NCBI GenBank assembly: GCA_003508835.1
Contig: PUFA01000105.1
Location: 4,278,001 to 4,342,000, forward strand
DNA from: Eonycteris spelaea
Taxonomy: Eukaryota; Chordata; Mammalia; Chiroptera; Pteropodidae
Length of the DNA stretch: 64,000 nucleotides
Reading direction: 5' to 3'
The notes beneath the pieces are model-generated. The model did not search any database. It was not told where the DNA came from and saw only the letters and a program-made list of their open reading frames with translations. Positions 26,858 through 42,559 of the stretch are shown piece after piece (position 1 is the first letter of the stretch; the number at the start of each line of letters is the position of its first letter). Position numbers and translations under genes: made by a program.

Positions 26858-27840
26858 TGTATAAAAGGTTTGTACCTTCTCAGTTAATTTTATCCATAGA
26901 TACTTTAGTTTGCATGCTATTATGAATGGAACGGTCTTCATAATTTTTGTTTTTATTTTGGATTATTTATAGCTTGTTTATAAAAACACCATGATTTTTC
27001 CTTTTATTGAATTTGTTGAATTTGTATATTAACTCGAAGTTTTTTCATAGGGTCTTTAGCATATTTATACATAAGATCATGTCACATGTAAAATAAAAAA
27101 TAGTTTTACTTCTTCATTAATTTAAATTTTTTATTCCATTCCCAATCAGTCCCCCAATAGTTCTGTCTAGAACTTCCAATACAGTTTTTAAGACTGGTGA
27201 ATTTGGGCATCCATGACTTGATTCTGATGTTGGGGAATACCTTTCGGTCATCAGCTTAAGTTAGCAGTGTGTTTTTCATAAATGGCCTTTATGAGGTTGA
27301 GGAAATTTTCTTCTATTCTTAGTTTATTAAGTGTTTTTATCATGATAACATGTTGGATTTTATAAAAAAATTTTTTTTACATCAATTGAGATGATCATCT
27401 TTTCCCTTTCCTTATTCTATTGAATATGGTGAATTATATTGATTGATTTTCATGTTGAAAAATCCTTGAATTCCTGGAGCAAATTCCACTTTGTCATGGT
27501 ATATAATCCTCTTAATATTGGATTTGTTTTATTTTGTTAAAGACTTTTACATCTATAGTCATAAGGGATATGGGTCTATAATTTCCTGTTCTTGTGATGA
27601 CTTTTTCTGGACTTCATGTTAAAGTAATGCTGGTTTCCTAAAATGAGTTAGGATGTGTTTTTTTCCTCTTCTACTTTGAAAAGTTCAAGAAAAATTGGGG
27701 ATTTTTTTCTTAAATAATTTGCATATATAACGAGCAAATTCACTTGGCCTTGGGCATTTTTTATGGGAGGACTTTGATTACTGATTCAATCTCTTGTTCG
27801 TTCGGTAATCCTTTTATTTCAGTAATATGGTAGTAATTAC
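26858..27840 (-). repeat. L1 LINE fragment, antisense ORF2
   Basis: A long reverse-complement match to the L1 ORF2 reverse-transcriptase region: 'catgctattatgaatggaac' near 26914-26933, 'ggcctttatgaggttgagga' near 27284-27303, 'tgaatattgattgattttca'-type text near 27430-27455, and 'gatatgggtctataatttcc' near 27568-27587. Internal gaps and stops mark it as inactive. It is truncated at both ends. Confidence 0.85.
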
Positions 27841-30665
27841 ACAACCAGCAACTGATGGAGCCATCTTTCAAATCCAGGCAGTAAGACTCCAAGTCCAATC
27901 AATACTCCAAACCACTAGTGAGCAAATGAGATTTTTAAAAAAGTTACCAGTTCTTTTATGACTAAGATTCCCTTGAAAAATTTTTTTCCAAATTACTATA
28001 TTTCCAACCCTACCTTCTAAATATATTTTTTTCCCTCTTACAACACATTTACTCACATGTTCACCTATCATTTTATGTAGATGGCTATTACCTTCAGATT
28101 CTTAGGCTTTCTACTAAGCTCAGGTTAAATTTCCAATTGTCTATAATACATGTCTACTATATATTCCACTGGAATTATAAAACTCAGTATAAACAAAATC
28201 CAGGCAGAAATGTCATGGTTAATAGCTCAAACAGACATGGAACTCTGTACTTTCTGCTTAGTTTGGCTATGATAATGCTAAAAACAGTTTATCAATTAAA
28301 AGCATGAAAAAGAAAGCATTAAAAACATGTTCATAAAGAAAAACAATTTTCAAAAAAAAAGAAACATGTTAAAATAATTTATTGAAGTAGATTTTAAAAT
28401 TAAAACTTTTATATTGTAAAAGCAATATTCTTCTTCTAACAGTCATTTATTCCCATGGTTGTAACATCTCTCCCTCAATTCTCTATTAGCCACATGATGG
28501 TCTGACTTGAACAATCAGCATTGTATTGAATCTCAAATCTGCGCTTCTAGTACAATGTCTGACTTCTACTTATACATTTTTATTTAAGTTTTAATATGTT
28601 TTATCATTGTGTGAAAATATCTACATTACTTGAGAATAATCTATCTACTTCTTTAAATTTTGATAAAAAAAGATATTTTTAAAGTTTTGGATTTACTCCA
28701 AAGCCTGAAATATTTTAAACCTCACAGATGATTTAGCATATGTCTTTTATCTCATTGAATAGAAAGTGCATTTTTTTATGTCTGCTAATTGATTTATTTT
28801 CCTATTTATTCTATGAATCAAGATCATTCATAGGGGAGAGTGACAGCTCACTATTAAGTGGTAGCTGAGCTACTAACTAAAAAAAAAAGAAAATGCATTT
28901 TTTCTCTAAATATTACTCAAAACATTTACAGAACTAAAAGATTTTAGAACAAATATTTTACTTTTAATAATCAAAGTAATCTAAAAAAAGAGTTAAATAT
29001 GATATATTCACCTATGATCCATCACATTGTCTATCAATCAATCCACTAACCTGTCTATAATGTCAAAACATTTCCAGTTACTAATGGAAACTATTAGCAA
29101 GTGAGATTTCTTTGGCTCCCATCCCATTTTTATGAAATAAATAAATCACTCAGATGATGAAAGTATTTTTATCTGTTAATGTCTGTAACCATAAATACTA
29201 CTTCAAGTCCTCAGTGGGCTTGAGGTATTAAGTTAAAAGAGAAACCTTGGATCCTAGGTGAGACATGGAAAGCATAAAATAAATGATTAGGAAAAAATCT
29301 TTCTGTACTTTCCTATCAAGGTCACAGGCTGACGTTGGAAAGAGTTTTGAGAGCGCATCTTAAGCTCATTCTATGTTCTGTTGTCATCGTTAAAATGATC
29401 ATACTGCAGTTGAAAACATCAAATAAGAAGTAACCATTGACATTAATTAATGATCTCAAATCATCCCACTTTTTGAAATGACATCAAAAGTCATCTGCAC
29501 TGGCAAAAAAATGTATTTGCATTAAAAAGAAAATATCGTGTCGAATACAATTTTTTATGCCTTTTTCATATTCACTTTTTAAGAGATAAATCTGATAGAG
29601 CTACATGAATGCGCCTGCAGAAGTCTAACGAATTGTTTGAAATAATGGGGAAGAAAGCTCCAAATTCACTGAACTACAGATGTGTGACAATTCCACTTTC
29701 TTTCACACCGGACATACTTTCAGTAAAGCAGCCTTGTTTTGAGCGACTTCACAAGGTAGTAGCAAGACATACATGCCCCAGTCATTAAAGGCCATACTGT
29801 GTCCATACTGTGTTCCATCTTCTGCGGACATTGGCGAATGTACTTGAACTTCCACTTACCATGAAGTTCGTGATGACCGAATGTGTTTTGTTAGAGTTTA
29901 TGGTGTGCAACAGGAAGTCATATTTTGGATTTACTATAGTTTTAAAGTTTTTCCATATGTGGGTAGCAAAATACCACAAAATTATTATACTTACTTCTAA
30001 ATCAAAATATGTAACCATATAAATGTGAGACTTATTTTTTTTGCAGATGAGGGAAATGCTTATATAGTAAATACTCTTGGAAATTTTAGGTGTATTATTT
30101 GGAAACACCCATTTTAATACTCCTATAAATACATTCTGGTGGATTAAAACTAGAGTTGCCCAACATTGTTCTTTAATATAGCTGGGGCTATTTCTAGAGT
30201 ATGAAAATATTTAAATTAGATAATTTAAATATTATCATTAGTATATGATTGTTGAATGCAGGTGAGGTTTAAATATTAGACATTCTAGAGAAACCTTACT
30301 AAATGTATGTCTCAGATATTAGCTCTTTTTAGAAACTATGTTTGGCCAAACATTCTCAACTAGAAAGATTGTTTGAAAGAGTAAATAGAAAGATGGCTAA
30401 TTAGTTCCCCCTTATTTTGCCATTTGCATATCAGGCCTAAAGCGATTGCAACCTGGTTGAGGCCAGACAAATATGGAATGGAAAAGCAAAGACTACAATC
30501 TTGTTCTGTGACCGGAAATGTGTTGTTCTTAACAAATCAAAGTTAAATAATACTTACATCTTGTTCTTTACTACTGTATATTGTTATGGGCCATCTCAGA
30601 TAGCTTTGCACTCTAAATCAACTACGTTTATTGCCACTCTAACCGTTAGAGGAAATTAGCTCATC
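27841..30665. other. Unique-looking intronic sequence
   Basis: No gene or confident repeat was recognised over about 2.8 kb. A small local duplication of CCATACTGTG lies at about 29790-29815. The opposing frames at 29785-30108 have no known motif. Confidence 0.4.
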
Positions 30666-30669
30666 AAAA

Positions 30670-31000
30670 TCTGGTTCTTCTCTCCCTCTGCTGTTAGTGT
30701 TTTAAATCCAGTCTCAGTCTGTTTCATAGCCTGTGTATCCCTATATCAGCCTTCTGAACTCCTAATCCATTCCTTGAACATAAGCTCAGTTGTGATGTGA
30801 TATATTGTCCATGAGGTCTTCCCCGATATTATTCATCTCCTTTGTGCCCCTCAACGAGCTCCCAAATCTTTGCCTCTCTACTTGGGCACTCTCAAATCCT
30901 GTCTCATGCCCTTCGTGAGCCACTGGAAAAAGTGTCAATGACTACTCCTTTTGTTCATCCTGTAGCGATTAATACAGCACCTAGAACATAAAAGTAATTA
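30670..31000 (+). repeat. L2/MIR-class old LINE 3' fragment
   Basis: The segment is C/T-richer than its flanks. It carries the L2 3' style 'ccatgaggtcttccccgata' at 30809-30828 and a tail ending 'aatacagcacctagaacata' near 30971-30990, which matches the usual L2 terminus. Highly diverged. Confidence 0.6.
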
Positions 31001-32130
31001 CATTTTATTAATGTTTATTTCTATCTAGATCCACTTTATTTTAAGTACCTGTTTGATAAAGTGCATATAATATGAATCACTTGAAGAGAATTTCATCATG
31101 ATTGAGAATCTGAAAAGAACATCTTTTAAAATTACATAAAATTACTTTTGCTTTATGACGGTGTCTTTAATTTTTTAATGTTTCAATGCTTTGTTTTCTA
31201 TCTTTTTTTAGAGGAATTTTTATGAAGCTCTGATGTGCTTGTTCAATTTATAGCCCTCCTGTGGGAACAAATGTTATTTTATCAAGGTAGAAGCTATAAG
31301 GATATAAGTTCTTGATTAAAATTCATTTAGTGTGTTATCGGACTGAATATACATAAAAGAAATATTTCACATGTAGATCAGATTAAATTGATTTAATCTC
31401 AGCTGAAACTTAAGCATTAGTCATGGATAATTACTATCAGAAAGGATATGTTCTAACTATTCATTTACATAATATGAGCTTTCTGGATTGTATATGAATT
31501 AATTAATTTTTTTTTAATTGCGGCAGTTACGCACAACACACAGCTTCTAGTTAATGTAAAATAGTTCATTGACTTATACAAAATAGCCAATATCCTAATA
31601 TAAATCTCCAACTGGAGTATAGGAGTTAGAAGAAAAATTTAAGAGAGAATCTGGGAAAGATGCTCACTAACCTAGATATACTAGAAATGACCTCATTTTA
31701 TGACAGAGCATTCCTCCCTGAAAAGAAAATTGTACTGATTTTATTAGCCAGATTAATTTGTGACTAAATGTAAAATGATCAGACTTTCTCGATAAACATT
31801 AAACTCATCTTTGATAATAAAAAATAAATTAAAATTTTTCTTGATAAATCTTAAACTCTTTATTTGATAGCAAGAAACTATTTGTTAGTAAGATAGTAAC
31901 AAAATAAAGGAAATGAGCTATAAAATTACACAAGATAAAACTATGTGAGTCAAATTTCACTGTTAAAATAACAGCCTCGTTTTGTATCCCTGTAAACATT
32001 AGATCAGCAATGGCATAAGTAGTAGTATAAGAATGAAAAGATTTTTCACATTTAAATCAGTCAGGTATAACTGACATAATTTTTGACCTTCTTTTTTAAT
32101 GTATATAGCATTGAACATTAAAAAGCAATA
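31001..32130. other. Unique-looking intronic sequence
   Basis: No gene or repeat was recognised. Confidence 0.4.
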
Positions 32131-32133
32131 GTG

Positions 32134-32254
32134 GTCTACAGCCATGCCACCTTGAGCATGCCCAATCTCAACTGATCTTGGAAGCTAAGCAGGGTTGGGC
32201 TTGGTTAGTACATGGATGGGAGACCACCTTGGAAGACCAGGTGCTGTAGGTGTA

Positions 32255-32290
<36 letters not shown>
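32134..32290 (+). pseudogene. 5S rRNA-derived retrocopy (pseudogene or 5S-type SINE) with (AAT)n tail
   Basis: The 119 bp from 32134 to 32252 align over the full length of 5S rRNA, from GTCTACAGCCATGCCACC to GGTGCTGTAGG. The internal promoter box A region, AAGCTAAGCAGGGTTGGGCT at 32182-32201, differs from the functional gene mainly by CpG-type C-to-T changes. Changes also hit the Loop B/C region. An A-rich tail, now an (AAT)n microsatellite, runs from about 32254 to 32290, as expected for retroposition. No clean target-site duplication was found. It is not a functional 5S gene, since the T-run terminator is absent. It may be an ordinary retropseudogene or a member of the 5S-derived SINEs reported in fruit bats. 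Confidence 0.92.
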
Positions 32291-32291
<1 letters not shown>

Positions 32292-33050
32292 CATAATGTA
32301 AAAATAGGAAAACTTGCCCAGTGCATATCTGCCCTTGCTAATCATTAATTTTTCTATTTCTTTTTCTTATTTCTTCCTAATTCTTAACACTTACATTGTT
32401 TTTATGGTTTTAATCATATCATGAACTTCTTTCCCACTTAAGAGCTTCAATAATTGTTTACCTACTATTTTTCTTTGTGTTATTTTATTTTAATTATAAA
32501 TTAGAATTTCATTAAGTTAAAGGCCCTAAAGTGTTCCAGGAAGTAATGATATCATCATCACCTGTAGACAGCAATAACAATTCGGGCTTATAACTCAGAT
32601 CTATAAAATCAGAAACTCTAAAGTAAGGGGAGACAAAAATCTATGTTTTAACAATTTGTATAGGCCATCCTATTTCATGCTAACTTCAATAACTACTTCA
32701 TTAACTATATTTTCCAAATATTGAAAAGCTTTATTCAATAAATTATATGATTCTAAACTTTTTCTTTTAAATTTTATAGAATGTTTTATCAACAATTGAA
32801 ATGTGGTATCAAAGATTACGACTATTTGAACATTGTTTTCAGCAAGATTTATTTCAATTTATATTGCTAGTAAACATATAAATTAGCTTTTAAATTATGT
32901 TCATAGTGTTGGTCCTTTCTTGGTAATTTTAATTTTGCTAACTTTCATTTGGAAAATGTGCATATCTATGCAAAAAGTGCTGCATGGGTTTCATTTAAAA
33001 AACAAGATTGATTGTTTAAATACTTTTTCATTTGTGTATGTCTGCAAATA
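32291..33050. other. Unique-looking intronic sequence
   Basis: No gene or confident repeat was seen. Confidence 0.4.
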
Positions 33051-33054
33051 AGTT

Positions 33055-33275
33055 TCTAAAAGTAATACTGATAATCACAACTAATACTTGAATAGACTTT
33101 GATATGTGCCAAGCCCTTTCATCTTGATAACCCTATGAAGAGACACTCGTATTATTCCTGCTTCACAGATCAGGAAACTGAGTTACAGATGTGTTAACCT
33201 ACCCAAGGTCCTTTGCTTGCAGCTGGTAGAGCTGTGATTTAAGCTCTGGATCAGAATCCACGTTCTTAATAGCTA
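33055..33275 (+). repeat. MIR SINE
   Basis: Clear MIR 3' two-thirds: 'ttgatatgtgccaagccctt', 'cttcacagatcaggaaactg' at 33161-33180, 'cccaaggtcctttgcttgca' and 'agctggtagagctgtgattt' near 33221-33240. Confidence 0.85.
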
Positions 33276-33397
33276 TAATGCAGTTATGTAGAGAGATGAG
33301 TTTATACTACTTAAAATAATCCCTGTAATTTAAGTTTATAACTTCTCGAATCTTTTCTTCCTTTTTTTGCAATATATAGGCGTCATTGATGATAAAT

Positions 33398-33543
33398 AAA
33401 TATATATATATACACATGATTCATCTATATATGTGTATATACATATTATATCTGTGTGTATATGAATATATGTGTATAGCTCTCTCTATATATACTTATA
33501 TACATATATAGTTTACATATATGTGTGTGTGCATATATATAGT
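33398..33543. repeat. TA/TG-rich simple repeat
   Basis: Alternating TA, TG and CA steps with several short perfect tracts. It is low-complexity DNA about 800 bp before the exon. Confidence 0.9.
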
Positions 33544-33884
33544 TTACTGACATTTTTTTTTCCTAGTAAGATAAAGTTCTCAAAGGAGAAAAGCCAGTGC
33601 TACCCACAAAAAGCGTAGGGATTGAAGTTGTTTGGTTTTAGTACAACTGCTGGATCGATCTATACTTTTCTTATGGCAGTGGATGAATAAGTAACAAGAA
33701 AATCAAACCATTCATGATTTATTAATTCAGTCATGAAATACATAAGTGATCATCAAGTGAAAAAGGACAAACCAAGGAAAGATCAGCTATTGAGAAGTTT
33801 CAAGACACTATTTTTCACTCATATCTCCTAGTATTTCCTGTCTTATCTACATACATTCCCTTTCTCCTATGCAGAATTCTGTTT

Positions 33885-34112
33885 TTGTAAAGCTGACATT
33901 TATTAAACATTGACTACCTGCCAGGGATGTGCTTCTGTGGATTATTAAAGGTAGTAATTTTTACAAATCTAGGAAATGGTCTATATATATTATCTTCATA
34001 TTACAGATGGGGCAACTTGGCACAGAGAAATGACATCAAAGGATATAAAGCTAGTAAGTGATAGAGCCAGAATTTGAGCTCAGGCATTTTAACTTTAGAG
34101 ACCTTGTCCGTA
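33885..34112 (+). repeat. MIR SINE next to the FSTL5 exon
   Basis: MIR text includes 'acatttattaaacattgact', 'tcatattacagatggggcaa' near 33996-34015, and 'agctagtaagtgatagagcc' near 34049-34068. It ends roughly 240 bp before the exon acceptor. Confidence 0.85.
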
Positions 34113-34317
34113 AGGACCACACCACTCCTTAGGGAGGGAGAAGAGAGCTCAAGGAGAGGAGGGAGAGTAAGGAAGAATATTGAGGGTATCTACGAAAACG
34201 TTCATCTGCCAAGTTCCTTTTCCGCTGAGCACAACAGCTGTACCCTGGTTATACTATATTTCTCTTATGTTCTTTTGTTTGAAACTTTGACACGAAGGCT
34301 ATTATTTGGGCATATGA

Positions 34318-36840
<2,523 letters not shown>

Positions 36841-36844
36841 ATAT

Positions 36845-37162
36845 TTGCAGATCTTTACTATTCTGTATCTTCTTGGCTACGGTGGTGAATACCAGGACCA
36901 ACGCATGAGGTAAACTTAAGCAGAACACATGCACCAATGCACAAATTGATACAAGTAAAATAGGAAATCCGAGTAAGATCACCGGACAGTATCAAAGTTA
37001 ACATCCTGGTGATGATACTGTGCTATAGTTTCGCAAAATGTTACCAATACTAGAAACGAGGTAAAAGGTACATGGAGTCTCTCTGTGTTCTTTCTTATAA
37101 CTGCACGTGGCTCTACAATTATCTCAAAATAAAATAGTATAATAAAAAAAAAGTCTTGGAAA
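36845..37162 (+). repeat. Old L1 (L1M/L1ME-type) 3' UTR end
   Basis: 'ctggtgatgatactgtgcta' near 37007-37026, 'aaaggtacatggagtctctc' near 37064-37083, and 'acaattatctcaaaataaaa' near 37115-37134 match the conserved 3' end of L1M elements. An A-rich tail follows. Confidence 0.8.
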
Positions 37163-38205
37163 AATATTATCAAATACTTAAAATGATTGTAAAGAAAGTA
37201 GGATTTGTATTATCCATTGGTTATTTGAACTTTAAGGTAAGTCTACGTGTTTCACATATTGAATTTATCAGATTTATTTTTGGCATTAATATTGAACATT
37301 AAAATAGATTGTATTTGTATAATCGTGTATATTGATTGTTTTAAAAATAAGATTAGAGCTCACATTGAAAACATATATATCTATAATTATATTTATATCT
37401 CTATATATCTATATTTAACTATCTATAATTATCTGTCTTCCTATTATTTGTGTTAAATATTTAAATCCTTCTGTAGTATGCTCAGAATTTACTATTACTT
37501 ACTCTTAAATATAGACATAAATTCACTAAGAATTATCTTTATGATTTATGATTTGTGGAACTGTAGATAAAACACATATCTATGAGTATAATGTTTCTAA
37601 TTTATTTCTATTCACATTTATCTGATTACAAAGAAACAGATATTGTAGTATTTGTTTCGTGACATCAAATACTTTATGAGGATACTTAACATAGCATAAA
37701 AGTTTCTATTTTTATGTGATGCCTAGCTCTTTATTGTGATGACAGTTTCACCTTAAAGTCATTTCTCATCCCCACTCCCACCCTCAAAGGGCTTTCTAAC
37801 TGCTGCAATCCATATCATTTATAACAGGTATAATTTCCTCTCACCCAGACACCAGGTCTGTCTGTCATACAAAGCAGAATTTAGTTACTCAGGAGTATAG
37901 ATGTTGGCTGGAGGAAGAAACTCAAGATATAACCTATGCCAAAATGAATAGGGAATTAAACCTTTTATGAGCAAGTCAATTGAACACAAACCCTTTTGCC
38001 ATTTACTGTGCCGAGAATAAAACTGCCATTAAGGCAAATGTTCTGTACATTTAAATGTGTATCACAAACAATAACGACTTGGGAAATATGGTTTTTATGG
38101 CTATGTATGTGCTATTTGAATGAGATTTGACATTGTGTTCCTTTTCCTTGGTATAATCTAGAGAGACATTTATGTTCCATTTTTTAATTGGTTCTTTCAT
38201 CCAAA
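37163..38205. other. Unique-looking intronic sequence with TA-rich patch
   Basis: Low-complexity TAT/CTA sequence lies at about 37370-37440. No gene was recognised. Confidence 0.4.
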
Positions 38206-38208
38206 CAT

Positions 38209-38260
38209 TTTTCTTTCTTTCTTTTCTTTCTTTTTTCTTTTTCTTTCTTTTCTTTCTTTT

Positions 38261-38292
<32 letters not shown>

Positions 38293-38311
38293 TTTTTTTT
38301 TTTTTTTTTTT
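38209..38311. repeat. (TTTC)n pyrimidine microsatellite with T tract
   Basis: Irregular TTTC/TTTTC units become pure TTTC at about 38261-38291, then about 20 T. The strand is purely pyrimidine over roughly 100 bp, a type of tract able to form triplex DNA. Confidence 0.95.
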
Positions 38312-38394
38312 GCTAAAGTTGGAGCTTGTAGAACTTAGGCTAGAAAACTAGGCTGTCAATAATACTTTTATTTATTTGTTTATTCATGTTTTGT

Positions 38395-38530
38395 TTATGG
38401 GAAATGTTCAATTTTTAAAAATTTATTTATTTTATGATGATAACACTGGTTAATGAAATTCAGTAAGTTTTGAGTGTACGATTCAACAGTAAGGCATTGC
38501 GTGTTTGCCTCCCATAGATATTTTGTAATA
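38395..38530 (-). repeat. L1 3' UTR terminal fragment, antisense
   Basis: An A/T-rich start is followed by 'gataacactggttaatgaaa' near 38439-38458 and 'agtaagttttgagtgtacga' near 38462-38481, a relative of the L1 ends near 45940 and 16350. Confidence 0.7.
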
Positions 38531-38974
38531 CATCCGTAAGTGCCCTGTGCTAATCCACATGTGCTTTTAGATTGCTATATTTTATTTTTTTGGAAAAGAA
38601 CACCTTTGTAAAGTTTCTATTTTATGTGTAAACAGTCTTTTATGCCAATTCATGAAAAATAGTATATAAATTTTGGTAAATGATCCCTAGATGTTTGTTT
38701 GTCTATTTTTTTTTGTTTTGTTTTTTTAGTCAATATTAACCAAATGGAACACTAAGGGGGTGGTGACATTAATAATTTGAACAACTATAATGTATTGTAA
38801 CTATTTTAAGGCCGGAATCCTGACACTCAGAAGCTCTAGTTCCCACAACATCAGAACCTATTTGATTAATTCCTTTAATTTCTGTATGTCTATATTAAAC
38901 TTTTCTGAATCCGTTGATGTGAAATTATCAGAGTTGTGTTATCTTTTTACAATTCACTTCCCACTTAGCATTTT
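38531..38974. other. Unassigned sequence between two L1 fragments
   Basis: No gene or repeat was recognised. Confidence 0.4.
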
Positions 38975-39385
38975 TTATTTTCTCAATTGCAGTTGACATT
39001 TAATGTTAATTTATATTACTAACAGGTATACAACATAGTGGTTAGGCACATTTGTACAATTCGCTAAGTGATCCCCCAATTAGCCTAGTACCTACCTAGC
39101 ATCATACATAGTTGTTCAATACTGACTATATTCCCTATACTGTACATTGCATCTTGTGACTATTTTGTAGCTACCGATTTGTACCTCTTGATTCCTTTAC
39201 CTTTTTCACCCAGTACCCCAGCATCCCTCTCACCTGGGAGCCATCAGTTTGTTCTTTTCATCTATGAATCCGTTTCTGTTTGTTTGTTTGTTTTGTTCTT
39301 TAGATTCCACATGCAAGTGAAATCCTGCGGTGTTTGTCTTTCTCTATCTGACTTACTTCACTTAGCACAGTTAATATGGAATCTA
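38975..39385 (-). repeat. L1 3' UTR fragment, antisense
   Basis: 'caacatagtggttaggcaca' at 39031-39050, 'tattccctatactgtacatt' near 39128-39147, 'agattccacatgcaagtgaa' near 39302-39321, and 'cttacttcacttagcacagt' match the L1 3' UTR reversed. It is related to the copy at 59339-60549. The 70-codon + frame at 39179 is a by-product. Confidence 0.8.
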
Positions 39386-39799
39386 AGTTAATTATATAGT
39401 TTTGTTGCTATTTTATTTTCTAATAAAAATGGGAAATACAGAATTCCATGTATTTTCCATTATGTAACATGTTTTAAGAATCACTGTACTGTGTACCCTC
39501 ATAAATCCGTTTGTTGTTAAAATCATACTAGATATTTGTTTCTCCTAATTTTTGAAAACTCTGTTAAAGATTTTGTAAACATTACATATTTATGTGTCTG
39601 CCTTCCATTTATAGATAGATAGTGATAAATTACTGATAGATTTTACATATACCACAAAAAAAGTTCACGAGAGGAAGATTTAGATATTAAGACTCTTCAA
39701 CAAATATTTCAAAAATATAACTAGAAAGTGAAAGAAAGAGAAAGAGAATACCGGTAAATAATAATAATAATTAATTTCAATTGTTATTTATTTCATAAA

Positions 39800-39965
39800 T
39801 ATTATATCATCATTTCATCACACTAAAAGCCAATGTAATATGGAGACAGCAACAAGCCTAAGGTATTAAAAATGACCTGCCAACATTCCTACAGCAAATT
39901 CATGCTATTAGGGCAGGAACAAGGGATTCTTTCTTCTCTTTTAGTGCATATATGCTCCAAATAGT
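39800..39965 (+). repeat. Probable MIR SINE
   Basis: A decayed MIR-like order: a 'gacctgccaacattcctaca' core region near 39874-39893, then 'attagggcaggaacaaggga'. Weak, but in the right arrangement. Confidence 0.45.
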
Positions 39966-42555
39966 TCTGCTTAAGTCTTAAATACCATAATATCTTCCTT
40001 GCCTGTGATTTTAAAAATTTACTTTTAATAGTAATTTCCATGTGAATATTAAACAATCTTGTTCACTATGACATTTGTAAGAATTAACTACTAATGCATT
40101 TAGTACGGTTCTTGGCCACTAGAACTCACTAACACAATTACTAGCTTCAAGACTGGAACTGTAATAACTGTCAACATTCAATTACAATAAATTTTCAAAC
40201 TCGAGTCTGTGAAGCCACACATACTTTCTTTTAGATTTAGAGTAGGTTATAATCGTGCATTAAAAAAACTCTGCTTAAATTATTACAGAACTAAATTTCC
40301 CAGATTATAATAGGCTACATTTATGATAGTAAGCTTTCTGATTGTGGGTAAGACTACTTAAAAAGTCACTAATTCAAGTTTAAAAATATATTATTATTAG
40401 TTTCTTATTACACATTTGAAAAATTATCTTATAGTTACCTTTCTCATAGATTTATTGTAGGGCACTTTTGCTTATTTTATTCTATTTACTCTATATTTAT
40501 TTAGCAGAATAAATTCTATTTAAAAATATTTCTATTTATTCTATTTAATTAATAGAATGATAAAATCTTATACTATTTAGTTCATGAATGGAATAGCTAT
40601 TAGACCTAGACCAATGTTATTTTACTCCCCTAACATTCCACCCAAAAAAAGAACTTTAGAGACTAAGTTGATGTCATTGCGTTTAATTTTTGTCTAATTT
40701 TCCCCTTTTGGGACATATATGAACTAAATTTAATTTTCAGATACATGAATAGTCTTATCTTGTTTTTGTACATTTGCATGTTACATCTGTTTTCTTCGGT
40801 TTCAAGTTATAAAATAAATATTTTAGTTGAATATTTATTTCATATTTTCTATGGCATATGAATATTTCATTAATAGTTATAAGTACAATATTCAATAGTG
40901 ACAGGAAAAATGAGAACATTGATTTAAATAATTTGTCTTTTATCTCGAGACTGTTTAAATATTGTATCAGTCATTACTTCTCACTGACACCTTCACTTGT
41001 CATGTTTATTTTCTTAATATCTTATTTTCAAATGCTGAATGTAATATTTCTGTAACTCACTAAATGAAGAACATATTTTACAGCTACAATTTTTTTTAAC
41101 ATAGTTGATTTCTTCTCTTTAATATTTGTTAGCAAAAACAGGATGATAAAAAGTTTTCCATTGATTACTCTCAGCATATGCAATCGGGGATCAAATGTTC
41201 TATCGAATGCATTTGAAAATGATTCTCTATTAATGTGATTTACATTTCACTCTTAAATTATTTTCTGAAGGGTGCCTACAGATATTTTAAAGATCATTTG
41301 AAAATCTACTAATGGCAAAAATTTAAAACCAATTGGGAAAAGTGAGAACCTTTGCATGTGGTTATTATTCAGATAGTCATGTGAGAAAAAAAATTGGAGA
41401 GAATTGTATTAGGTAAAGGAGATTTGGCACTTGCTAGCACAATAAAATGCATAGGCACTTAACGATGTGGTTCTTTTGATACCGTTAAGCAAAGCATAAA
41501 GAACTTCTTCTATTCAACTCAAAATTTTTCAGTCAATGCATAATATGCAATGAGTTTGTTTTTAGTTCAAGAAACCACATCATCAACTTTGTGGTTACAA
41601 CAGAGCTTCAACTTACTGGTTGATGTGTGCTCAGGCAGATGTGATACATTTCGTGTGTTCCCTTATATGATAATCACTTTAAATACTTATTTCTATGTGT
41701 TCCTCTAATTAATATACAAATTTCCAGTGATTTGTATAATGTCCTTCTGAAGCCCTTCCCCTCAAATTCTGGATATGAGTTATGCTTACATTTTGTCAGT
41801 ACTTTTTCTTCACCACATCTAAAAAGCTTACAAGTGGCCAAATTTCTTAAATACATTTGCCTCTCAGAGCAGTTTGCACTAAAGTCCATGATATGTCGAA
41901 ACAATATTGAACCACAATTTGATTTTAGTTTTAACATGTATCCTAGCTAATACATTTATCTCCAAATTTCCTCAGAAATATAATATACAAAATAACTTAT
42001 AAGGAAAAGACAGTAACAGGTTGACCTAGTATAACACTTCGTAGTAATAATGGAGATTTCTAAATGGAAATGATCACTTTGTTTATTTCTACCACAAATC
42101 AATAATGACTTTCAAAATTCATACTAACTTAACATAGAGATATAATTTTAAAAGTAGAAACAGTAAATTGAAACAACTGATACTGTTTGAAAAGTTACTT
42201 CCCAGAGATTTAGAATAAAATTAGATCCCAGATTAGGTCTTCCTTCACGATTATCCTTCATGTAAATCATAACTATGACTCAAAAATATATAGATGAAAG
42301 TGTGAAAATATATCTGGGTAACACTTAAGGATAGGGACAACAATTTGATTACCATTAGGTGATAGAACCAGGAAGATTAAAATATGGCAGGTAGCCAAAT
42401 TATACTTCAGAGTTGATGTCAGAATAATAAATTAAGGTTCTTGGTGGAGTCATAGAAAAATAACTAAAATTGTTTTACTTATAGAGCAGTTAAATAGAAA
42501 AAAATTGCCAAGGCTCTGTGTATGTATGTTTATTTATATTTGACTAGAATTCATT
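39966..42555. other. Unique-looking intronic sequence
   Basis: About 2.6 kb with no recognised gene or confident repeat. The frames at 40858, 41674 and 41732 show no known motif, and two of them overlap on opposite strands. Confidence 0.4.
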
Positions 42556-42559
42556 AGTG

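Noticed and set aside
32134..32252. Functional 5S rRNA gene
   Set aside because: Many substitutions, an A-rich retroposition tail and no T-run terminator indicate a retrocopy.
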